A stretch of 64,000 nt of DNA from NCBI RefSeq assembly GCF_000015105.1, contig NC_008610.1, forward strand, positions 1-64,000. Reading direction: 5' to 3'. A model generated the notes under the pieces. It was not told where the DNA came from. It was given only the letters and a program-made list of their open reading frames with translations, and searched no databases. How positions within the stretch are numbered: position 1 is the first letter of the stretch; the number at the start of each line of letters is the position of its first letter. Of this stretch, positions 49,971-60,461 are shown piece by piece. The position numbers and the translations under genes were made by a program. Source of the stretch: Candidatus Ruthia magnifica str. Cm (Calyptogena magnifica) (GTDB lineage: Bacteria > Pseudomonadota > Gammaproteobacteria > PS1 > Pseudothioglobaceae).

Positions 49971-52230
49971 TAGTCATTAGTTTAGGCGCTAATACTTGAC
50001 GATTACCAGACTTGTTCATACTACTCACCACGCCACTATTCTCCATATCTTCAATAATACGTGCTGCACGGTTATAGCCAATACGCATGCGACGTTGTAG
50101 ACTAGAGATTGAAGCACGACCTGATGAGGTTACAATTTGTACTGCTTCATCATACAAAGCATCAAGTTCACTTGAGGTGTCTAAAGTGCTGTTTGAGTCT
50201 TGTAAATTATCCGATTCACTATGTGTGTTGAGAATGTCATCTAGATAATTAGTTTCAGAGTTTTCTTTTAAGAAACTAACTACGCGCTCAATCTCGCCGT
50301 CATCAACAAAGGCGCCGTGTACACGAGTAAGGTGTGACATGCCTGGTGTCATATATAACATATCACCCATACCGAGTAATTGTTCAGCGCCACCTTGATC
50401 AAGAATGGTACGCGAATCAACTTTTGAAGATACTTTAAAGGCAATACGCGTGGGTATGTTAGATTTAATCAGACCAGTAATGACATCCACACTTGGGCGT
50501 TGCGTGGCAATAATAATGTGAACACCTGAAGCTCGAGCTTTTTGTGCTAAGCGCACAATGAGCATCTCAACACGTTTAGCCTTGGCGCGATCCTCTTGGG
50601 CAAGGGCGCCAAGCATATCGGCATATTCGTCAATCACCAGCATAATCAGCGGTAGTACTTCTAACTCAGGCACTGTTTCATCTTCATCGGCGGTGCTTGA
50701 ATTAAATGATGAATCAAGCAGAGGCTTACCTTCATCCTTATATTTTTTGACCTTCTCATTAAAGCCTTCAATATTACGTACGCCAAACTTAGCCAATAAT
50801 GAATAACGACGTTCCATTTCATTAACACACCACCACAATGCAGAAGCAGCTTGGTTCATATCTGTTATAACAGGCGTAAGTAAGTGTGGAATATCAGCAT
50901 AACAAGCCAGTTCAACAATCTTAGGGTCAATCATAATAATGCGCACTTCTTCTGGCTTGGCTTTAAAAAGCACACTTAAAATCATTGCATTTAGCCCAAC
51001 TGATTTACCCATACCAGTTGCACCAGCAACAAGCAAGTGCGGCATTTTTGATAGATTAGCAGTAATGGGAATGCCATTAATATTCTTACCCAGACCCATG
51101 GTTAAAATAGAACTAGATTTGATAAAATTTTCAGAAGCAAGAATTTCTTTAAGGCTGATAATTTCACGTTGTGTATTTGGAATTTCCAAGCCAATAACAG
51201 GCTTTCCAGGGATAACATCAACAATACGCACACTTTTAACCAATAGAGCACGAGCCAAGTCTTTGTTAAGATTCATAATTTGACTGACCTTAACACCAGG
51301 TGCAAGCGATATTTCAAATTGAGTAACTACAGGGCCAGGAGTAACTGTAGTAACTGACACATAAAAACCAAAATCTTTAAGCTTGATTTCAACTTGCTGT
51401 GACATCTCTTTTAGTGCTTGTTTAGAATAACCCATAGTATGTTCAGTTGGCTCGTCAAGTAAATCTAGGCTTGGTAAACCAGTAACGATTGTCGTGTTAA
51501 ATAGATTATAAGAGGTACTTTTTTTAATGTTCTTATTTGATCTTTCCTTTCCTTTTTTTATTTTAGTAAGCGTGCTGGACTTGGAGGTGACAGAAGTTTT
51601 TATAGCTTTTTTAGTTTTAGACTGTGTTCTAATATCGAGTATTTTTGTAAAAATACGATTCAATATATCGCGAATAGAGGAGAAAATATTAATCCATGAA
51701 GTGCTACTAGCAATGCTAAAGCTAATCATCATAATACTAAGATAAATAATGAGTGCTGCAGAGCCAAATAAAATACCAAAGTAACGATGCATGGTAATAC
51801 CAATATAACCACCAGATGTGCTCGTATCTACGAAGTTTTGAGTTAAAAATGCTGTGCTAAAGACAATCAACGTGACAAGTGCGATAAAACGAAGGGTGGT
51901 TACTGAATATTTTGGCTTTTCTTGATCGGTACGTTTGTGGATATTCCAGCCTAGCCATATTAATGAGATTGGTATTAAATAGGCACCATAACCCAAAATA
52001 GATAAAGAAATATCACTTAAATAAGCACCAAATACACCTGAAAGATTAGCAACTGGCGCAACCAGAGCAACATCTCCAGAATAAGGATTTTCGTTAGCAG
52101 AATAGGTAAATAAGGCAGATAAAAAAATAAGACCCACGGCACTTAAAAAGATAAATAGTATTTCACTGACTATTTTGGTACGAGGTTTTTTTGAGTATCT
52201 TTTTGTGCTTATTTTGTTAATTTTTTTCAA
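49963..52230 (-). CDS. ftsK: DNA translocase FtsK
   Basis: FtsK pumps chromosome ends through the closing septum and activates XerCD at dif. The 755-residue product has an N-terminal region with four membrane helices (about 25-185) and a short basic linker. The RecA-like motor has Walker A GATGMGKSVGLN and Walker B MLVIDEYADML. The C-terminal winged-helix gamma domain (about 690-750, ASISSLQRRMRIGYNRAARI) reads KOPS. It is much shorter than E. coli FtsK (1329) because the linker is small. It is divergent from trxB by 48 bases. Confidence 0.96.
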   Translation of the reverse strand: MKKINKISTKRYSKKPRTKIVSEILFIFLSAVGLIFLSALFTYSANENPYSGDVALVAPVANLSGVFGAYLSDISLSILGYGAYLIPISLIWLGWNIHKRTDQEKPKYSVTTLRFIALVTLIVFSTAFLTQNFVDTSTSGGYIGITMHRYFGILFGSAALIIYLSIMMISFSIASSTSWINIFSSIRDILNRIFTKILDIRTQSKTKKAIKTSVTSKSSTLTKIKKGKERSNKNIKKSTSYNLFNTTIVTGLPSLDLLDEPTEHTMGYSKQALKEMSQQVEIKLKDFGFYVSVTTVTPGPVVTQFEISLAPGVKVSQIMNLNKDLARALLVKSVRIVDVIPGKPVIGLEIPNTQREIISLKEILASENFIKSSSILTMGLGKNINGIPITANLSKMPHLLVAGATGMGKSVGLNAMILSVLFKAKPEEVRIIMIDPKIVELACYADIPHLLTPVITDMNQAASALWWCVNEMERRYSLLAKFGVRNIEGFNEKVKKYKDEGKPLLDSSFNSSTADEDETVPELEVLPLIMLVIDEYADMLGALAQEDRAKAKRVEMLIVRLAQKARASGVHIIIATQRPSVDVITGLIKSNIPTRIAFKVSSKVDSRTILDQGGAEQLLGMGDMLYMTPGMSHLTRVHGAFVDDGEIERVVSFLKENSETNYLDDILNTHSESDNLQDSNSTLDTSSELDALYDEAVQIVTSSGRASISSLQRRMRIGYNRAARIIEDMENSGVVSSMNKSGNRQVLAPKLMTND

Positions 52231-52269
52231 AGTGGTTTATAATGCTTGGAATGTGTTCACAAAGTATAA

Positions 52270-53223
<954 letters not shown>

Positions 53224-53235
53224 ACTTTTTAAAGG

Positions 53236-53241
53236 TATAAT
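53236..53241 (+). promoter_or_regulatory. Promoter -10 of tRNA-Phe
   Basis: TATAAT at 53236-53241 in the context AGGTATAATTCTCT lies 27 bases before the mature tRNA. The context matches that before tRNA-Thr. Confidence 0.45.
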
Positions 53242-53268
53242 TCTCTTTTTGCCAAAAAAGAACATAAA

Positions 53269-53344
53269 GGCCACATAGCTCAGTTGGTAGAGCAAGGGAC
53301 TGAAAATCCCTGTGTCCCTAGTTCAATTCTAGGTGTGGCCACCA
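53269..53344 (+). tRNA. tRNA-Phe (anticodon GAA)
   Basis: The cloverleaf is complete: acceptor stem GGCCACA/TGTGGCC, D arm GCTC/GAGC, anticodon stem AGGGA/TCCCT with loop CTGAAAA and anticodon GAA at 53302-53304, and T stem CCTAG/CTAGG with all pairs matched. The 3' CCA is encoded (53342-53344). It lies between trxB and an eroded gap. Confidence 0.96.
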
Positions 53345-54173
53345 TATTCAATTAAGTGCACTAAAATGTGTTTTTTGTTAAAGCCAGTCAGAAGGCTATG
53401 TTTTACGTAAGTCATTATTTTATCAATTGTGTAGTTTAAAAAGTATCAAAGAAATGACGATGTTTTAGTGTATTAATTTATATTATAGTTTTATAATATA
53501 ATATATTTGCAATATTATTATTTTATGATAAAATACTTGCATGTTGCCACTCTCCCCTATGAACCCTCTCCTCAAGAGACAAGGTGGCGACATATTCATT
53601 TAGAATATGTTTGTGAAAATAAAACGTATACTTCTATTAATCAAGTACAATTTAACAGGTCTAACCTAAGCCTTCTGTTAATAAATTGCATTTTTAGACT
53701 AGTGTAGTATTTCAGAGCTAATATAGTTTTATTTGTAGAGTTGGAGAATTTTTTGAATCAGTGATACGCTTCTATAAATTTAATAATTTCACTAAGATTT
53801 TGAGCGTTTTTTCATTGTCAAGTAAATTAGTAATCATTTCTAAGACGGTCTTTATCTATGGTTGATACTTTTATAAAGCATAAGCCTATTATAATAACCC
53901 TGACACACTATTAACATGCTGGATTGTGCGCCTAATTTCTCCTTTTCATTAGCAGTTAGCAATTGAAAATATAGAGTTTATTAAAAATTTATGTCAATGT
54001 TTCAAGGGCAAACTTTCATGAAGATTATTTAAATAAATATTCTCAAATACTTCATTTAACTAGTCATTAAGTTTACGCAAGCAAAATAAGCCTAAAACGT
54101 CATGTGCTAGAGATAACATCGTCTGTATTTAGATGATGTAACGTGGTTTTAATTGATCAAATAAGTTTTTTAC
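53345..54173. other. Eroded gap between tRNA-Phe and pyrB
   Basis: About 830 bases without an intact gene. A 66-codon plus-strand ORF at 53507-53707 has no recognised motif or ribosome binding site and is not accepted as a gene. On the minus strand, between about 54110 and 53870, two frames give protein-like readings (MLSLAHDVLGLFCLRKLND, then QLLTANEKEKLGAQSSMLIV and QGYYNRLMLYKSINHR) broken by stops and a frameshift. This could be the remnant of a gene once downstream of pyrB. A 9-bp hairpin with one wobble (about 54117-54140) lies after the pyrB stop and could end its transcript. Confidence 0.4.
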
Positions 54174-55136
54174 TCATGATTTGTTAACAAGAATTTGCAT
54201 GACTGCCATACGTACTGCAATGCCATTAGTGACTTGTTGTAAGATGATTGATTGATTGCCATCAGCCACATTTGAATCAATCTCAACACCACGATTAGTT
54301 GGGCCTGGGTGCATTACAATAGCATCTGGTTTTGCTAATGCTAGGCGTTTTGGCGTGAGTCCAAAATTATCAAAATATTCTTGTTCATTGGGAATATCGG
54401 CTTCAATCATACGTTCTTTTTGTAATCTTAATACAATCACCACATCGCAATTTTTAAGCCCTGGCTCAATATCATCAAAATGTTTAACTACTGAACAAGG
54501 TGCCAAATTATATTGTAAGACTTTTGGGGCAATGAGGCGAATATCAGTCGTACCTAGTGTTTTAAGTGCTTGAATATCAGAGTGAGCAACACGTGAATGA
54601 GTGATATCGCCCACAATAGCGACTGATAAATTCTCAAATGTTTTTTTGTGTTGGCGAATGCTAAGCATATCAAGTAGTGCTTGGGTTGGGTGTGCATTAA
54701 TGCCATCACCTGCGTTTAGAATAGAGACATCTTTTAAATGTTGTACCACGTGGTGTGGTAGGCCATTTTGTTTATGGCGAATCACAAACATATCAATTTG
54801 CATAGCCTTAAGTGTGCGCATAGTGTTAAGCAAATCTTCATTTTTTTTGAGTGCTGAGTTTGCAAGGTCAACGTTAATGACATTGGCACTGCTGCGCATT
54901 GCGGCAATCTCGAATGTGTTACGCGTACGCGTTGATGGTTCAAAAAATAAATTAGCAACAAAAATATCATCTAGTGCTTTGGATTTTTTTAAATTACCAG
55001 AGACGTCAATCAGGCTATCGGCCGTATCAAGAATGTGAATTAAATATTGTTTAGAAAGACCCTCAAGACCTAGTAGATGAATTAATTTACCGGAGTCATC
55101 TAGTTGAATGTGGTTACTAATCAAATCTTTTTTCAT
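54174..55136 (-). CDS. pyrB: Aspartate carbamoyltransferase catalytic subunit
   Basis: PyrB joins carbamoyl phosphate and aspartate at the start of pyrimidine synthesis. The 320-residue product has the carbamoyl-phosphate motif FEPSTRTRNTFEIAA, then IRHKQNGLPHHVV, the HPTQALLDML motif, and MHPGPTNRGVEI near the C-terminus. It overlaps the 3' end of ruvX by 20 bases. No regulatory pyrI is present, and no pyrC-like dihydroorotase pseudosubunit follows. Confidence 0.97.
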   Translation of the reverse strand: MKKDLISNHIQLDDSGKLIHLLGLEGLSKQYLIHILDTADSLIDVSGNLKKSKALDDIFVANLFFEPSTRTRNTFEIAAMRSSANVINVDLANSALKKNEDLLNTMRTLKAMQIDMFVIRHKQNGLPHHVVQHLKDVSILNAGDGINAHPTQALLDMLSIRQHKKTFENLSVAIVGDITHSRVAHSDIQALKTLGTTDIRLIAPKVLQYNLAPCSVVKHFDDIEPGLKNCDVVIVLRLQKERMIEADIPNEQEYFDNFGLTPKRLALAKPDAIVMHPGPTNRGVEIDSNVADGNQSIILQQVTNGIAVRMAVMQILVNKS

Positions 55137-55545
55137 TGAGCCATGTTTGTAATATTAACTGTGATGATTGTTTGTCGACATCGTCACGTTGCGCGTTGTG
55201 ATGATGATGATTGTATTTTAAAAGTTTTTTGGCCTCATTTGAGGATAAATATTCATCGATAAACTCAACCTCAATTTGGTAGCGATTTTTTAACTTATTG
55301 CCAAACGATTTGGCAATAAAAGTCATTGTCTGCTCTTTACCTTGTTGGTTAAATGGCAAGCCAACGACGAACTTGTTAATATTATGAGCACTAATAACTT
55401 CATTAAATGCCACCCAATTGGTTGAGCCATTTTTATGGTGCTTAATTACCTTGATACCCGTTGCTTGCATGGTTAAACTATTGGCGATTGCAATACCAGT
55501 GCGCTTAGTGCCAACATCAAATCCCAAATAAGCGCTAATATTCAC
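55117..55545 (-). CDS. ruvX: RuvX/YqgF RNase H-fold nuclease
   Basis: YqgF proteins are RNase H-fold nucleases that resemble Holliday junction resolvases and process pre-16S rRNA in E. coli. The 142-residue product has the first acidic motif YLGFDVGTKRTGIAIAN and later VVGLPFNQQGKEQ and EFIDEYLSSNEAKKLL. It ends with a conserved aspartate (QRDDVDKQSSQLILQTWL). The ATG overlaps the mltB TGA (ATGA), and the 3' end overlaps pyrB. It belongs to the mltB-ruvX-pyrB unit. Confidence 0.93.
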   Translation of the reverse strand: MNISAYLGFDVGTKRTGIAIANSLTMQATGIKVIKHHKNGSTNWVAFNEVISAHNINKFVVGLPFNQQGKEQTMTFIAKSFGNKLKNRYQIEVEFIDEYLSSNEAKKLLKYNHHHHNAQRDDVDKQSSQLILQTWLNEKRFD

Positions 55546-56726
55546 TGAAGTTGTTGTAATAATTGATAGCCAACGTAGCCATCAATCGGTAAGTCGTTTT
55601 CTTTTTGGTAGGCTCGCGCTGCATGACGGGTCCTGGGGCCTGGAATGCCATCAGGTTCACCTGTATCAAAGCCAAGTTGGTTTAGTGTGGTTTGAATTTG
55701 TTTAATATTATTCCGACTCAGTGAAGGCTCGGTAATAGATTTTGCAAATAATTGATTTGCACCGATTAAACGATCAGACAAATGTCCCACAGATAATGCA
55801 TATAAAATTGAATGATTCCACCTAAGAATGGCGTGAAAGTTTTGATAAACTAAAAACGCTGGACCATTATAGCCCATAGGCAATATGAGCGAAGCTTGCA
55901 TGGTTGAATTGGGTAAATTGGTGTTATAAATTGTACGTATACCTAATGTTTGCCATTCATTGACTGTTTTTTTAGTGCTTAAATTTGCCAGATGATAATT
56001 AAAAGCTTTAGGAATGTTAACCTCACGCCCCCAACGTTCACCTTGGTGCCAACCATTTTTTTTTAGAAAATGTGCTGCACTTGCAAGAATGTCTGCTTGT
56101 GTGTGCCACAAATCAATTTTTCCGTCAGTGTTAGCATCTATAGCGTAAGCGGCGACATTGGTGGGTATAAATTGCATATTTCCCATTGCTCCTGCCCAAG
56201 AGCCTTGGGCATTTAAAGGCAGTTTTTTTTCATCAATCAATTTGAGTAAAGTTAATAATTCATGTGTAAAAAACTCACGTCGGCGCTTGTCAAAACTTAA
56301 TGTGGCAAGCGAACGAATTAGATGCATTTTGCCAACATTTTTACCATAATTGGTTTCTAAACCCCAAAAAGCCACAACAATTTGTGATGGTACGCCGTAT
56401 TTTTTATAATTTTCTTGTAGGTATTTTTGGTATTGTTGAAGCTTTTCCATGCCTTTGTCAAGCCTATTTTGATTCACTCTTAAGTTTAGGTAACGCCAAA
56501 AATTAAGATTAAATTCTGCTTGGTTACGGTCATATTCTAATACTTTTGGATTTGGCGTTAAATCATTAAAAGCGTTATTAAGTGTGGTTTGCGAGATGCC
56601 TAATTTTGTAGCTTGAAAACGAATATTGCTTAAGAATTGTTCAAAACTATACGTATTAGATAAACCTTGGGTATCATCTGCATATACAAGAGATGTCATC
56701 AGTAAAAAATAAATAAATCTTAACAT
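55542..56726 (-). CDS. Lytic murein transglycosylase, MltB family
   Basis: MltB-type enzymes cut glycan strands and form 1,6-anhydro-MurNAc ends, the substrate source for AnmK recycling. The 394-residue product has a signal peptide (about 1-16) and an SLT_2 domain with the catalytic glutamate in FWGLETNYGKNVG. SWAGAMGNMQFIPTNVAAYA and the DLWHTQADILASAAHFL segment follow. A C-terminal peptidoglycan-binding domain (about 325-390) has QTTLNQLGFDTGEPDGIPGP. No lipobox is seen, so it is probably periplasmic. It is divergent from apbE by 12 bases. Confidence 0.93.
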   Translation of the reverse strand: MLRFIYFLLMTSLVYADDTQGLSNTYSFEQFLSNIRFQATKLGISQTTLNNAFNDLTPNPKVLEYDRNQAEFNLNFWRYLNLRVNQNRLDKGMEKLQQYQKYLQENYKKYGVPSQIVVAFWGLETNYGKNVGKMHLIRSLATLSFDKRRREFFTHELLTLLKLIDEKKLPLNAQGSWAGAMGNMQFIPTNVAAYAIDANTDGKIDLWHTQADILASAAHFLKKNGWHQGERWGREVNIPKAFNYHLANLSTKKTVNEWQTLGIRTIYNTNLPNSTMQASLILPMGYNGPAFLVYQNFHAILRWNHSILYALSVGHLSDRLIGANQLFAKSITEPSLSRNNIKQIQTTLNQLGFDTGEPDGIPGPRTRHAARAYQKENDLPIDGYVGYQLLQQLQ

Positions 56727-56738
56727 ACCAAAATTATA

Positions 56739-57665
56739 ATGCCTACATTATTGATAATTTTTATTTTTTTATTTTTAAGTGCTTGTAGTGCTGATGAAAC
56801 AAGACAAACTATCACTGGTACTACAATGGGTACTAGTTATAGTATCAAAATCAACAATAACTATGTTTCACAATTAATGATTGATAGACGTCTTGATGAA
56901 ATTGAGCAGATATTTTCTACTTGGAATGAAACTTCTGAACTTTCACAATTGAATAAAGCACCGATTAATCAATGGATAAAGGTATCAGATGAATTGTTTT
57001 TTGTTTTAAGTCAAGCAAAAAAAATACACAAGCAGACGCAAGGTTTTTTTGATTCTGGCATGGGTCGGTTGATTAATATTTGGGGTTTTGGTACTATCAA
57101 AGTACAGGAAAAGCCCAGTCTAGAGAAGATAGGCCAAGCACTAGCAATTTCATCTATTGAGTATTTACGTTTGGATAATTCACGGGTTAAAAAACTTAAA
57201 GATGTGCATATTAATTTATCTGCCATTGCCAAGGGTTATGGTGTGGATGTGGTGACAAATATCCTAATCAAGAAAGGACTTAAAAATTTTATGGTGGAAA
57301 TTGGTGGTGAGGTAATGGTTCAAGGGCAGTGGACAATTGGCATTGAAAAGCCAAATCATAGCATGCCGATTGCCATTGAATTACAAAATCAAGCTGTTGC
57401 CACCTCAGGGGATTATCGCAATTATCTAAAATGGCAAGGTAAAAAATATCAACACATTATAAACCCCCATACTGGATTGCCTGCTAGTACTAACCTAAGT
57501 TCTGTTAGTGTGATTCACAATAGTGCTATGATAGCAGATGCCTATGCAACTGCTATGATGGCAATGGGTAGCCAAAAGGCTCAAATATTAGCACAACAAC
57601 TTAATCTATCAGTGGTGCTTATTTTGAGCCAGCAGTATGATTTTAAAGTGTTGAAAATTCGTTGA
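56739..57665 (+). CDS. apbE: FAD:protein FMN transferase (ApbE), lipoprotein
   Basis: ApbE attaches FMN covalently to threonines of target proteins such as the NQR/RNF complexes. The 308-residue product has a lipoprotein signal with lipobox LSAC (cysteine 16). It has TGTTMGTSYSIKI, IDRRLDEIEQIFSTWN, the VDVVTN region after LSAIAKGYG, and the C-terminal HIINPHTGLPA and DAYATAMMAMG motifs that bind FAD and metal. It is alone on the plus strand between divergent mltB and the rarA pseudogene. Confidence 0.95.
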   Translation: MPTLLIIFIFLFLSACSADETRQTITGTTMGTSYSIKINNNYVSQLMIDRRLDEIEQIFSTWNETSELSQLNKAPINQWIKVSDELFFVLSQAKKIHKQTQGFFDSGMGRLINIWGFGTIKVQEKPSLEKIGQALAISSIEYLRLDNSRVKKLKDVHINLSAIAKGYGVDVVTNILIKKGLKNFMVEIGGEVMVQGQWTIGIEKPNHSMPIAIELQNQAVATSGDYRNYLKWQGKKYQHIINPHTGLPASTNLSSVSVIHNSAMIADAYATAMMAMGSQKAQILAQQLNLSVVLILSQQYDFKVLKIR

Positions 57666-57683
57666 AATAAAGCTTGAATATTT

Positions 57684-57705
57684 ACACTGAACATGTCAGT
57701 GTTTT
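57684..57705 (+). terminator. Hairpin after apbE
   Basis: ACACTGA (57684-57690) and TCAGTGT (57696-57702) form a 7-bp stem with loop ACATG, followed by TTT and an AT-rich stretch. It begins 19 bases after the apbE stop. It is a plausible weak intrinsic terminator. Confidence 0.5.
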
Positions 57706-57720
57706 ATTTAAAATAAAAAC

Positions 57721-58950
57721 ATGCCTAACCATAGATCACTTGCTGAAATCTTAAGACTAAAGGGCCTAGATGATTTTTTGGTCAATCATGTTAAACACTA
57801 GGCATCCATTTCGTCAAGAGATTGATAACCAACGATTACACTCAATAATTTTATGGGGGTCATCAGATACGGGTAAAAGCACTTTAGCAAGGATTATTGT
57901 CAGTCAAGTCAAAGGATATTTTGAACAATTAAGTGCCGTGATGGGGCGAAAGAATTACGATCAGTAGTTGAAAATACTAAAAAACTCTAGAAAATAGGAA
58001 AACAAACACTGCTATTTGTAGATGAGATTCATCGTTTTAATAAAGTCTAGTAAGATGGCTTTTACTACATATTGAGTCAGGTTTATTAGTGCTGACTGGT
58101 GCAATGACTGAAAATCCTTCTTTTGAAATTAATAAAGCGCTATTTTCACGTTTAAGTGTTTATACACTAAATGTGTTGAACGTACAGGAACTTGAACAAA
58201 TATTACAAAGAGCGTTCAAGCATGAATCATTAACTTTACTGGATGAGACGCTTAGAATGCAAATTATTAGTGCAAACAACGGTGATACGTGCAGATTGAT
58301 TAATATTGTAGAGCAAATTTCTTTATCAGAATTAACCTCATTAAATTCTGAATCAATTAATCAGCTGCTACAAGATAAAATTAGTACCTTTGATAAAGGT
58401 GGTGATATTTTTTATCAACAATTATCTACTTTTCTAAATCAGTACGTAGTTCGTCTCCTGATGGGGCTTTGTATTGGATGGCAAGAATGTTGGTTTCTGG
58501 ATGCGATGCAAAAACGATTGCTAGACGTTTATTGGCAATTGCCTCAGAAGACATTGGCAATGCTGATCCATGTGTGCTAGAAATTACACTTAATACTTGG
58601 GATATATTTACGCGTATGGGCGCTAAAGAAGGCAATCGAGCGGGGCCAGCTGTGGTGTATGTGCAGTTGCACCAAAGTCTAATACCGTGTAAAGTATTTA
58701 ACTGAGCGATGGCTGAAGTCAAAAAACGCCAGATTTGCTTGTGCAAAAATATTTGTGCAATACGCCGACTCAGTTGATGAATGAATTGAGTTATGGAAAA
58801 GAGTATCGCTATGCACATGATGAGTCTGATGCATTTGCACGTGGGAAGACATATTTTCCAAACGAATTTGGTGGGCAGGTTTATCAGCCTAGCAATCGAG
58901 GTTTAGAGATTAAAATTGGTGAAAAATTGAAACAACTAAGAGGTTTGTAA
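57721..58950 (+). pseudogene. rarA: Replication-associated recombination protein RarA (MgsA), shattered
   Basis: RarA is an AAA+ ATPase related to clamp loaders that acts at stalled forks. The family sequence can be followed from ATG 57721 to TAA 58950 through several frames: MPNHRSLAEILRLKGLDDF, then NTRHPFRQEIDNQRLHSII, VKELRSVVENTKK-like, LLFVDEIHRFNK, LLTGAMTENPSFEINKALFS, LYWMARMLVSGCDAKTIARR, EDIGNADP, and finally YLCNTPTQLMNELSYGKEYR and FPNEFGGQVYQPSNRG. Frameshifts fall near 57780, 57945, 58075, 58440 and 58700, with extra in-frame stops such as the TAG after ENTKKL. The Walker A has become GSSDTGKS. It cannot make a functional protein. The downstream crcB ATG overlaps the last base of its stop. 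Confidence 0.92.
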
Positions 58951-59342
58951 TGAGTGTTTTGCTCACAATTCTATTAATTGGTGTCGGTGCAACTATTGGT
59001 GCTAGTATGCGTTATTATTTAATCCAATTAATGAACACTACACTTGGCTCAGGTTTTCCTTATGGCACTTTAGGCGTGAATGTCTTGGGCTCGTTTTTGG
59101 CAGGCATGTTGGTGGTGATTGTGCTTGAAAAAGCTGCCTTACGTGAAGCATACCGGTTGATGCTGCTGATCGGCTTAACTGGATCATTAACAACCATGTC
59201 AACCCTATCTTGGGAATCTATTGAAATGATTAGTCTTGGGCATTATGGACAAGCAGGGCTTAATATATTACTTAACGTTGTCCTATCTCTGTCTGCTGTT
59301 GGTATAGGCACAGCATTGACCCGATATTTATTGATTTCTTAG
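58950..59342 (+). CDS. crcB: Fluoride channel CrcB/Fluc
   Basis: Fluc channels export fluoride as antiparallel dimers. The 130-residue product has four membrane helices and the family motifs GVGATIGASMRYYL, GTLGVNVLGSFLAG and GLTGSLTTMSTLSWE, including the conserved asparagine and the TM3 Thr-Ser region. The start shares its A with the stop of the rarA pseudogene. The 3' end interlocks with convergent gshB, sharing 4 bases. No fluoride riboswitch was recognised upstream. Confidence 0.94.
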   Translation: MSVLLTILLIGVGATIGASMRYYLIQLMNTTLGSGFPYGTLGVNVLGSFLAGMLVVIVLEKAALREAYRLMLLIGLTGSLTTMSTLSWESIEMISLGHYGQAGLNILLNVVLSLSAVGIGTALTRYLLIS

Positions 59343-60301
59343 TAGCGATTAGTGCTAATTTTTTGTTCAATAACATTAAGTAATTCACCTGCAATATTAA
59401 GGTTAAATTGCGTATCTAGCTCGCGAATGCAAGTTGGACTGGTAACGTTAATCTCAGTAATATAATCACCAATGACATCTAACCCAACAAATATTAAGCC
59501 TTTGGTTTTAAGTGTAGGTGCGATTTGTTCGCATAGATATCTATCTCTATCACTTAATAGCTGTCCAACGCCTTTAGCACCAGCGGCAAGGTTGCCCTTA
59601 AAATTACCTTTGGCAGGAATACGGGCAAGTGCATAATCAACTGGTTTACCATTAATCAACAAAATACGTTTATCACCTTTGTCAATGTCGGGCAAAAACG
59701 CTTGAGCCATGATTGGGTGTTTACCGTTGTTTGTTAGGCGTTTTAATACGGCATCTATCGTTATATCATATGATTCAAGTTTGAAAATATCATATCCCCC
59801 CATGCCATCAAGTGGTTTAATGACAGCAGTATTTTGTGTTTTAATAAAGGCTTTAATCTTGTTTTGATTAGCACTGACCAGCGTTTTTGGCATACAATGT
59901 GGAAAATTAAGGGCAAATAATTTTTCATTGGCATCGCGTAAGGATTGGGGCTTATTAACGACTAATACACCTTTATTTTCAGCTTGCTCCAATAAATAAG
60001 TGCTATAAATATAGGTCATATCAAATGGGGGATCCTTGCGCATTAAAATGACGTCAAATTCATCAAGTGTCATAACTACATTAGTTTTTCTTTCAAACCA
60101 ATGATCAAGATTATTACTAACTGTGGTTTTTGCACAATCGGCAAATACTAGGCCATCTTGAGCAAATAAATCAGTGGTATCAAAGGTGTAAATCTCCCAA
60201 CCTCGTTTTGATGCTTCTAACATCATGGCTAAGGAAGAATCTTTTTTTGGATTAATAGTGCTAATATCATTCATTAATACGGCAATTTTTATTTTTTTCA
60301 T
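59339..60301 (-). CDS. gshB: Glutathione synthetase
   Basis: GshB adds glycine to gamma-glutamylcysteine. The 320-residue ATP-grasp protein starts with KIAVLMNDISTINPKKDSS. It has LMRKDPPFDMTYIYSTYLLE, the ATP-binding VIKPLDGMGGYDIFKLE, and the metal site FVGLDVIGDYITEINVTSPT. The length matches E. coli (316). It is convergent with crcB and lies upstream, in the opposite direction, of the initiator tRNA gene. No gshA is in the window. Confidence 0.96.
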   Translation of the reverse strand: MKKIKIAVLMNDISTINPKKDSSLAMMLEASKRGWEIYTFDTTDLFAQDGLVFADCAKTTVSNNLDHWFERKTNVVMTLDEFDVILMRKDPPFDMTYIYSTYLLEQAENKGVLVVNKPQSLRDANEKLFALNFPHCMPKTLVSANQNKIKAFIKTQNTAVIKPLDGMGGYDIFKLESYDITIDAVLKRLTNNGKHPIMAQAFLPDIDKGDKRILLINGKPVDYALARIPAKGNFKGNLAAGAKGVGQLLSDRDRYLCEQIAPTLKTKGLIFVGLDVIGDYITEINVTSPTCIRELDTQFNLNIAGELLNVIEQKISTNRY

Positions 60302-60318
60302 ATTGAAATATTATAGTG

Positions 60319-60324
60319 TATAAT
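60319..60324 (+). promoter_or_regulatory. Promoter -10 of initiator tRNA-Met
   Basis: TATAAT at 60319-60324 lies 13 bases before the mature tRNA, in the short spacer between gshB and the tRNA. No clear -35 is seen. Confidence 0.45.
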
Positions 60325-60337
60325 TTATACATTTTAG

Positions 60338-60414
<77 letters not shown>

Positions 60415-60461
60415 GTTAAGTTGCTTTTTTTATTATTTTATTAATGAAAGAGTTGATTAAG

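Noticed and set aside
50939-51283. 114-codon plus-strand ORF inside ftsK
   Set aside because: It is antisense to the conserved FtsK motor domain and is explained by that gene's codon usage.
53507-53707. 66-codon ORF after tRNA-Phe
   Set aside because: No ribosome binding site, no motif, and random-looking composition in an eroded gap.
54601-55038. 145-codon plus-strand ORF inside pyrB
   Set aside because: It is fully antisense to pyrB, whose motifs are unambiguous; nothing supports a gene on the plus strand.
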